Source of the DNA: a virus
IMG/VR virus record: IMGVR_UViG_3300025132_000322
Span: 1-22,993 of that record
Length of the DNA stretch: 22,993 bases
Strand: one strand, 5' to 3'
The notes under the pieces are model-generated. The model saw only the letters and a list, made by a program, of their open reading frames with translations. It had not been told where the DNA came from and searched no databases. Position 1 is the stretch's first letter. Each line of letters begins with the position of its first letter. Position numbers and translations under genes: made by a program. Shown piece after piece: positions 7,339 through 13,222 of this stretch.

Positions 7339-7346
7339 CTAAATAA
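7339..7346 (+). promoter_or_regulatory. late promoter CTAAATAA upstream of gp26
   Basis: CTAAATAA sits in the 41-nt gap between the gp54-like gene and gp26, 19 nt before the ATG at 7366. It is identical to the box on the opposite strand before gp4. It probably starts the main rightward tail transcript covering gp26 onward. Confidence 0.62.
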
Positions 7347-7365
7347 TAACGAATAATTACATATT

Positions 7366-8082
7366 ATGCCTTTACCTAAGATTACGACCTCTGAGTATGA
7401 GTTGGAATTGCCATCAAACGGTAAAACTGTTAAATACAGACCGTTTTTGGTGAGAGAAGAGAAGATACTTATACTCGCTTTAGAGAGTGCAAACCAAAAA
7501 GAGATCACCAACGCAGTAAAACAAGTCATCAAGGAGTGTGTCCTCACAAAAGGAATTAAGATTGAACAACTCCCTGCCTTTGATATTGAATACTTATTTT
7601 TAAATATCCGTGGCAAATCTGTTGGTGAATCTATAGATCTTCTTGTTACATGTGGTGATGATGGAGAAACAGAGGTAGGAGTTACTGTTCCTATTGCTGA
7701 TATCCAAGTTGTCAAATCAGAAGAACACACAAAAGATGTTGAGATTGGTGATGGCTGGACTGTAAAGATGAAGTATCCTTCTCTTAGTCAGTTCATTGAA
7801 ACTAACTTTACAGAAAGTGCAGACACTGTGGAAAAATCATTCCAAGTTATCGCTAGTTGTATTGATATAGTTTATAATAAAGATGACATGTTTGCAGCAG
7901 CAGACTGTACTAAAAAAGAGTTGAAAGAATGGGTCGAATCATTGACTTCACAACAGTTTCAAAAGATTGAAAAATTCTTTGAAACAATGCCTAAATTAAC
8001 ACACACATTAAAGGTAGTTAATCCTAAGACTAGAAAAGAGAATACTGTAGTATTAGAGGGGCTAACGGATTTTTTCGCCTAG
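7366..8082 (+). CDS. 26: gp26 baseplate hub assembly protein / tail chaperone
   Basis: The 238-residue protein shows the gp26 (T4_baseplate family) pattern: MPLPKITTSEYELELPSNGKTVKYRPFLVREEKILILALES at the N-terminus, and DIEYLFLNIRGKSVGESIDLLVTC in the middle. The C-terminal half is helical (FQVIASCIDIVYNKDDMF...QQFQKIEKFFETMPKL). T4 gp26 (208 residues) is needed for hub assembly and is not a major virion part. Its last four codons are D-F-F-A-stop and contain the slippery heptamer at 8070-8076. A fraction of ribosomes should therefore shift into the gp51 frame. No Shine-Dalgarno is visible before the ATG. Confidence 0.88.
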   Translation: MPLPKITTSEYELELPSNGKTVKYRPFLVREEKILILALESANQKEITNAVKQVIKECVLTKGIKIEQLPAFDIEYLFLNIRGKSVGESIDLLVTCGDDGETEVGVTVPIADIQVVKSEEHTKDVEIGDGWTVKMKYPSLSQFIETNFTESADTVEKSFQVIASCIDIVYNKDDMFAAADCTKKELKEWVESLTSQQFQKIEKFFETMPKLTHTLKVVNPKTRKENTVVLEGLTDFFA

Positions 8083-8111
8083 GAATGTCTCATATAAATC
8101 TTGAGACATTC
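8070..8111 (+). promoter_or_regulatory. -1 programmed frameshift signal joining gp26 to gp51
   Basis: The last gp26 codons are GAT TTT TTC GCC TAG. The heptamer T TTT TTC (8070-8076) is in the correct X XXY YYZ phase. After a 6-nt spacer (8077-8082) there is a perfect 10-bp stem: GAATGTCTCA (8083-8092) pairs with TGAGACATTC (8102-8111) around a 9-nt AT-rich loop. A -1 slip reads R-L-G and then runs in frame into gp51 without a stop, giving a 303-residue product (237 residues of gp26 plus 66). The gp51 ATG (8085) lies inside the 5' arm of the stem. This is the arrangement of tail assembly chaperones such as lambda G/GT. The signal is seen directly; its use is inferred. Confidence 0.85.
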
Positions 8112-8276
8112 TTCAGAGTTAACTTTGCTCTCATGCAGTTCCATAAATATTCTCTAACTGAAATTGAAAACATGCCGCCTTGGGAGAGGGATGTTTACGT
8201 TGGATTACTTAGACTACATATTGAAGAAGAAAACCTAAAAGCAAAAGCTAGGGAAGCACAAATCAAGAATGGCTAA
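8085..8276 (+). CDS. 51: gp51 baseplate hub assembly factor (likely made mostly as gp26-gp51 fusion)
   Basis: A 63-residue helical protein, MSHINLETFFRVNFALMQFHKYSLTEIENMPPWERDVYVGLLRLHIEEEN. The MPPWERDVYVGLL segment is typical of T4-like gp51 and of the short downstream parts of tail chaperone pairs. In T4, gp51 acts catalytically in hub assembly. It lies 2 nt after the gp26 stop, in the -1 frame. The AGGA before its ATG is too close for a good ribosome site, and the ATG is buried in a stem, so free gp51 may be poorly made. It overlaps the next gene by 8 nt. Confidence 0.8.
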   Translation: MSHINLETFFRVNFALMQFHKYSLTEIENMPPWERDVYVGLLRLHIEEENLKAKAREAQIKNG

Positions 8277-9972
8277 AGTAAGTGCATTACTAAAGGGATT
8301 AAAAGGACTACAAAAGTCCAAGAAGGTCGTACAGGCTGGTAAACTTTTTGGCAAGGCCAAAGAGGCCGTAAAGACTAAAGGACTTGGTGGTGTTGCAAAA
8401 GGATTAAAGTCTAGGGTAAGAGGCAAAATGTCTCTCATGCCACAGATGTTGACCCCTCCAGCCAAACCTCAAGTAGCTGGTGGTGTTCAACAAATTGGAA
8501 GACTGGTAGAAAGAAAAGTTCAATCGATTGTTCCAAGATTAACTAAGGCAGTACAAGCAAGTAAACCTCAATTTGATCCAAAGCAATTCTTAGGTTCAAT
8601 ATTCTCAGGAGGATTGAGTTCTCTACAAAACTTTGCTAGTGGTCTTGGTGGGTTACAGGTATCTCTACAGAAATCTTTAGGATTTATTACTGAAGCGAAG
8701 GGTATAATTGTTGATCTTATCGACAAAATGGCGAAAGCCAAAGGGAGAAGACGTAAAGGCGGTATAATCAAAGGTTTATTAAAAGGTGCTGCAATATTAG
8801 GATTGGGGGTTCTTGCAGTAAAAGGTGCTCCTCTTGCTATGCGGGCTGCTAAAACTGTAGGTAGAGCAGCAATGATGATGACCCCAGTTGGCATGGGTAT
8901 CATGTTGGCGAAGAAGATATTTGGACGTAGGAAGAGAGGAGAAGAAGTTAAAGGATCGAGTAGAGTTAAGGGGTCAAGAATATCTAAGAACTTTACAGAA
9001 GCCTTAGATAAGATGGAGAGTGTCTTCAATATCTTACAGAGAAAGGTTCAAGCTGATGCAAAATTCCCTCAAGAGCCTGAAGACGAAACAAAATCTGATA
9101 ATCAAAAAGAGGAAGAGGTAAAGAATGAAATAAAAGAAGAGGTAATCAATAAGGATGAAGAGAAAAAGACTGATGTTAAGGCAGTAGATGCTCAACTAGG
9201 AACTCTAGTACAGGATGGTGAAAAACTCATAATATATCCTGTTAGTGGTGTACAAGAACAGAAATTCAGCAAAGTAGAAAAGAAATCAGGAGAAACCGAA
9301 TCTAAAGTTGAAGGTGCGACTCCTACTAATGATTTGAATAGTAGTGCAGATACAATCAATGGTAGCGTAGATTCAAACAAACAAATAGGTGCAGAGGGTG
9401 GTGATGGAGTAGTAGATTTCTTATCGGGTAAAGATGGTACAGATGGTCTAAAAGGAGGTAGAGGTCCTGTAGGAGGTGTTGATGGATCAAATGTAAATAT
9501 CAATGTTGACGATAATCCTCCTGATTGGTGGACTGAAGATGATGACGTACTCTTAGGGAAGACAGATCTAAGTTCAGGTCCAGGCTCTAATGCAGTATAT
9601 TATGATAAAAATGGTAACAAGATAGATCCACTTAGTCCAGAAGCTGAAGCATTAAAAGCTGAAGCATTGTTGACGAATCCATTAAAGACAGACTCATCCT
9701 CAGAAACAAAGGTTAATCCTAAAGCTCTTGACTCAAGGACAGACATAGCAACAGATATATCACAACCAGCAAGAAAACAACCAGAAACACCATCTAATAT
9801 GCCCTCTGGTGGAATTGTTCCTATTCCAATATCTAACAGTGGATCACAACCTAAATCTAAAGATGTGATGAGTGCAGCGGCAAACACAGTTCCTTTGATG
9901 CCTTCTATGGATTTTGATAGTATGCACATAGCTTATGCAAAATCTGTATTTAATATTGTCGATGCTCTATGA
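8269..9972 (+). CDS. tape-measure-like virion structural protein with collagen-like segment
   Basis: A 567-residue protein directly after the gp26/gp51 chaperone pair, the usual place of a tail tape measure. The N-terminus (1-60) is strongly basic (LKGLKGLQKSKKVVQAGKLFGKAK). A hydrophobic helical region at about 163-220 (GLLKGAAILGLGVLAVKGAPLAMRA..MMMTPVGMGIMLAKKIFG) resembles tape-measure membrane segments. A charged K/E-rich linker spans about 255-305. Residues 387-404 form six Gly-X-Y triplets (GKD GTD GLK GGR GPV GGV). The C-terminus has GGIVPIPISNSG and a terminal helix (SVFNIVDAL). No enzymatic motif is seen. The next gene has a similar overall layout. Tape-measure role is inferred from position and hydrophobic helices only. 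Confidence 0.6.
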   Translation: MAKVSALLKGLKGLQKSKKVVQAGKLFGKAKEAVKTKGLGGVAKGLKSRVRGKMSLMPQMLTPPAKPQVAGGVQQIGRLVERKVQSIVPRLTKAVQASKPQFDPKQFLGSIFSGGLSSLQNFASGLGGLQVSLQKSLGFITEAKGIIVDLIDKMAKAKGRRRKGGIIKGLLKGAAILGLGVLAVKGAPLAMRAAKTVGRAAMMMTPVGMGIMLAKKIFGRRKRGEEVKGSSRVKGSRISKNFTEALDKMESVFNILQRKVQADAKFPQEPEDETKSDNQKEEEVKNEIKEEVINKDEEKKTDVKAVDAQLGTLVQDGEKLIIYPVSGVQEQKFSKVEKKSGETESKVEGATPTNDLNSSADTINGSVDSNKQIGAEGGDGVVDFLSGKDGTDGLKGGRGPVGGVDGSNVNINVDDNPPDWWTEDDDVLLGKTDLSSGPGSNAVYYDKNGNKIDPLSPEAEALKAEALLTNPLKTDSSSETKVNPKALDSRTDIATDISQPARKQPETPSNMPSGGIVPIPISNSGSQPKSKDVMSAAANTVPLMPSMDFDSMHIAYAKSVFNIVDAL

Positions 9973-11570
9973 ATAAGTCTCTCTTAAACACTATTCAGAA
10001 AAGAGCGAGAGGTGCCATTGATGGATCTGAAATGACCATCAATAGGTTTGCCCGTTTTATTATTGGGACTAACAGTAGTCTAGTCAAAGGTCTTCCTGAT
10101 AAACAAAAACTCAAAAAGGCGAGGAAGTTTGCTCGCAATTTTGGTGGAGGAAGAAGTGAAAAGATCAATAAGATATTACTTGGGAGTGCTTTAATGCTTC
10201 CCCTTATAATGAGTGGTGTGATGGCAAAATCACAATCCACAGAAGATATTCTTCAAACTCAGTATGGTGGTAATGAGAAGGCAATGAGAGCTGATTTAAA
10301 AGAAGAAGCGGATGCGAGAGACAAAGGATTGGATAGAGTGAACAAGGCAGCAGATGAAAATAAAGATATAGACATGGATAAACAGAGTGATTTAAGAGAA
10401 ATCAAGAAACCAGAATCTAACTTGAAAGAGACAGAGACTGCCAAACCAGAGGAGGGAGAAGATACACTAACAAAATCTATGAGAGGAAAGGAAGATGCTC
10501 CTGATGGATTTATCTCTTTGGAACTTGCAGAGAGATTTAATGCTTTGATGGATAGATTCAAATTTATAGCAAGACAGAGTGACGTTTTTGATGAGCCAAA
10601 AAAGAAGAATTTTAGAGTTCTTGACATATTAGGTGGTAAAGAGGGAGACGGATATGTAGGACCTCCGTGGCTGGGTATAAAAGTTGTTGATAACAAAGAG
10701 GAGAAAAAAGAAGATGGAGAAGAGGTATCGGTTGTCAATACCAATCAAACTACCATAAATGAAGTAGAGATAAATTATGTTTATCCTGATGGAGAGACTG
10801 TGGTTAAACCACAAGAAACTATGCTCGGTGATCCTCCAAACTTAGTTTCTCCTAAAGGAGAGTCATTAAATCTAACTGACAAACAATATGAGTTCCTAGC
10901 TTATGCTATCACTGGTGAAGCAAAACTAGGTACAGATGATATGTATGGTGTTGCTGCATCTATACTTAACAGAGTTGCCAGAGGTGATGAGGGAGGTGAC
11001 ATTGAAAAGATTATCAAGGCAGATGGTCAGTATGAAGGATATTCAAAGGATATGATGTACCATGATCCAGAACTCGTAAAACACTTGCAAACAAAAGAGG
11101 GTCAAGCCAAAATAATTCAGGCATTGAAAACACTTGAGGGTAGAACTGATTTCAAAGGACAATCTCAATTATCTAATAGAGTTCCAGATGAAGATCCAAT
11201 GTTCCACCCAGAGGGTAACTTCTTCCATTACTCCTATCAGACAAGTTCTGATTCGGTAAAACCTACGAACTTTGAAATGCCAACGTTTGAACAATTTATT
11301 AATTCTCCTATAGATTTATCATCATCAATTATGAAAGGTCAAGATCCACGACTCATGAGTCTAGTTCCAGATGAGTACCTACCATATGAGGATCCAATTC
11401 CAATGGAAACAAACCAATTTATTGCCATGCCAACTCCTTCTAAAGGAACTGCTACCCTTGCACTAGCTGGTGGAGGCGGCGATGGTGGTGGTACTATTAT
11501 GATTCCCACAGGTAAGAGCTCAGGTTCCCATCTTGCCTCACTTCAACTACAAAGTTTGTACGCTTCCTAA
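9969..11570 (+). CDS. tail protein with SleB-like cell-wall hydrolase domain
   Basis: A 533-residue protein. The basic N-terminus (KLKKARKFARNFGGGRSEK) is followed by one hydrophobic segment at about 69-87 (ILLGSALMLPLIMSGVMA) and a long charged region (about 95-180). Residues about 300-410 resemble the SleB/Hydrolase_2 peptidoglycan-hydrolase domain: LTDKQYEFLAYAITGEAKLG with candidate catalytic E317, then DDMYGVAASILNRVARGD, GQYEGYSK and a later FHYSYQ. Such a domain could cut the host peptidoglycan during DNA entry. The tail ends with a Gly-rich stretch (LAGGGGDGGGT) and a short helix (SLQLQSLYAS). It overlaps the gene before by ATGA and the next by TAATG. The domain call is from motif memory; a tape-measure-associated role is likely but unproven. 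Confidence 0.6.
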   Translation: MNKSLLNTIQKRARGAIDGSEMTINRFARFIIGTNSSLVKGLPDKQKLKKARKFARNFGGGRSEKINKILLGSALMLPLIMSGVMAKSQSTEDILQTQYGGNEKAMRADLKEEADARDKGLDRVNKAADENKDIDMDKQSDLREIKKPESNLKETETAKPEEGEDTLTKSMRGKEDAPDGFISLELAERFNALMDRFKFIARQSDVFDEPKKKNFRVLDILGGKEGDGYVGPPWLGIKVVDNKEEKKEDGEEVSVVNTNQTTINEVEINYVYPDGETVVKPQETMLGDPPNLVSPKGESLNLTDKQYEFLAYAITGEAKLGTDDMYGVAASILNRVARGDEGGDIEKIIKADGQYEGYSKDMMYHDPELVKHLQTKEGQAKIIQALKTLEGRTDFKGQSQLSNRVPDEDPMFHPEGNFFHYSYQTSSDSVKPTNFEMPTFEQFINSPIDLSSSIMKGQDPRLMSLVPDEYLPYEDPIPMETNQFIAMPTPSKGTATLALAGGGGDGGGTIMIPTGKSSGSHLASLQLQSLYAS

Positions 11571-12985
11571 TGTCATCAATACAAAAGACATCATTTTTAC
11601 GCTGCCTCATTACCCCTGAGAATGATATAAAATTCACAAGGGGTGGTTCTGATGACCAAGAGGAGAAGAGTGTAGACTCATTGAATATCGTCAATAGTGT
11701 TATAACTTTTGATTACTTTGAAGATATACTATCCCCAGCCATATCAGTAAATTTAAAGATATCTAATACCTCTGCCTTATACAGCCAAATTCCTATAAGG
11801 GGATATGAAAGAATTGATATGGAAATTCAGACAGATTATGGTACTTTAGAATTTAATGATAAAAAGAATAATCCTTTATATGTGGTAGGTATTGAGGGGT
11901 TGACTCAAACAGAAGGACAAGAAATATTCACTCTCAAGTTATGTACATTGACTAATTTATCAAATGAAGTTACAAGATGCCAGAGGAGATATGAGAAGAA
12001 ACCTATTAGTGAACATGTAAAAAATATATTAGAAGATGTCTTGAAGGCTGACGACAACAGAGTAAAGGTTGAAGATTCAATTACTTCTTATGGATTCATT
12101 GGCAATAACAGAAAACCATTCTATACTATTACTTGGTTAGCTGCAAAAGCCGTACCATCTACACAGGGAGCTAAAGGAGTTAGTGGAAGTGGTGAGACCG
12201 CAGAAGGAAAGGGAACTGCTGGATTCTTCTTTTATGAGGATTATGATGGTTTTAAATTCAAATCAGTTGATAGAATGGTTGATGCCACAAATGTTGATTA
12301 TCCAAAAGATACTACACAGAAGAGTCTCAAAGATGACTATGGAATTTATACATACACATATTCAAATGTAATTACTGAGGGAAGTCCAGAATCAGAAAAC
12401 CAAATTTTGCATCATTTTACTGATAAAACTACTAATCTTCACAAAAATTTAAGAGTAGGACTTTACAGTAACTTGACATATACTTATAATCCATTAAACT
12501 GGGGTGTAAAGGCGGTGAAATACGACCTCAAAGATCAAATAGACGCAGGGGCAGCGCCCACTGCTGGTGAGACAGTTCCCATACCACAAGGAGATATTAC
12601 TAATTATTCTTCTAGGGTAATGGCAAGGGTAGGTGACACAGGAATGTGGGCTCCAGACCTTGAAAAGAATGATGATGGAGAAGTTGAAGATTCTGGAAGA
12701 GATCCTGTAGATATGGCGAAAGCCTTTACTAGGTATACACTCCTCTTCCAACAGTCCCTAAATATAACTATACCATGCAATATTAAATTACGAGTAGGTA
12801 ATGTGATAAAATTGGTATTTCCCGAAGTGGGACCTGCTGAACGTCAGTCACCTGGCTCTAAAAAAGCAGATCAAGAACTAAGTGGATTTTACATCATTCG
12901 TAGCTTGAGACACCACTTTGAGATATCTGAGGGGAAGAATGTCACTTCTCTAAATCTCATACGAGATTCATATGGACTAAAATAG
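11570..12985 (+). CDS. 27: gp27-like baseplate hub protein
   Basis: A 471-residue protein with gp27-type features: SLNIVNSVITFDYFEDILSPAISVNLKISNTSALYSQIPIRGYERIDMEIQT near the N-terminus, then FTLKLCTLTNLSNEVTRCQRRY and ISEHVKNILEDVL. The C-terminal part (FTRYTLLFQQSLNITIPCNIKLRVGNVIKLVFPEVG...ELSGFYIIRSLRHHFE) has the beta-barrel look of hub proteins related to phage gpD and VgrG. T4 gp27 (391 residues) makes the trimeric hub that holds gp5. Its place before the gp5-like gene matches that partnership. The stop (12983-12985) overlaps the Shine-Dalgarno of the following small gene. Confidence 0.78.
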   Translation: MSSIQKTSFLRCLITPENDIKFTRGGSDDQEEKSVDSLNIVNSVITFDYFEDILSPAISVNLKISNTSALYSQIPIRGYERIDMEIQTDYGTLEFNDKKNNPLYVVGIEGLTQTEGQEIFTLKLCTLTNLSNEVTRCQRRYEKKPISEHVKNILEDVLKADDNRVKVEDSITSYGFIGNNRKPFYTITWLAAKAVPSTQGAKGVSGSGETAEGKGTAGFFFYEDYDGFKFKSVDRMVDATNVDYPKDTTQKSLKDDYGIYTYTYSNVITEGSPESENQILHHFTDKTTNLHKNLRVGLYSNLTYTYNPLNWGVKAVKYDLKDQIDAGAAPTAGETVPIPQGDITNYSSRVMARVGDTGMWAPDLEKNDDGEVEDSGRDPVDMAKAFTRYTLLFQQSLNITIPCNIKLRVGNVIKLVFPEVGPAERQSPGSKKADQELSGFYIIRSLRHHFEISEGKNVTSLNLIRDSYGLK

Positions 12986-12994
12986 GAGAAATTT

Positions 12995-13222
12995 ATGGAA
13001 AGTATAGAAAAACACATCGAAGTAGACAAAAAGATCGTAGAAGATCCTTTAGCTAACCCTGCTGCTCGCAGACATGCTAAGGAAGAACTTCACGAACTTG
13101 AAGTTTATGCCGAACATCACAAAGAAGAGATCGAAGCAGGGGATCATCATGACCCTAATGCACTAGAACTATTCTGTGATATGCACCCTGACGAACCAGA
13201 ATGCTTGGTTTATGACGACTAA
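12995..13222 (+). CDS. cp12: CP12-like Calvin-cycle regulator (host-derived metabolic gene)
   Basis: The 75-residue, highly charged protein ends LELFCDMHPDEPECLVYDD. This is the signature C-terminus of CP12, with cysteines C61 and C70 spaced C-x8-C and the closing YDD. CP12 is a small redox-switched protein of cyanobacteria and plants that ties GAPDH and phosphoribulokinase into an inactive complex in the dark. The middle (RRHAKEELHELEVYAEH) corresponds to the helical core, but the usual N-terminal cysteine pair is absent. Only the GAPDH-binding loop is retained. It has its own strong ribosome site, AGGAG at 12984-12988, six nt from the ATG, unlike its coupled neighbours. It sits between the gp27 and gp5 genes and would help hold back host carbon fixation during infection. 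Cyanophage CP12 genes are known. Confidence 0.8.
   Translation: MESIEKHIEVDKKIVEDPLANPAARRHAKEELHELEVYAEHHKEEIEAGDHHDPNALELFCDMHPDEPECLVYDD

Noticed and set aside
7302-7730. 142-codon minus-strand frame opposite gp26
   Set aside because: It overlaps a clear gp26 gene and its late promoter; no recognisable protein pattern.
8093-8100. TATAAATC as a T4-type late promoter
   Set aside because: It is the loop of the frameshift stem, the last base departs from consensus, and the position inside gp51 gives no sensible transcript.
8568-10744. Long minus-strand open frames opposite the two tape-measure-like genes
   Set aside because: Ser/Pro/Leu-rich composition and lack of motifs mark them as shadows of the plus-strand genes, which are continuous and translationally coupled.
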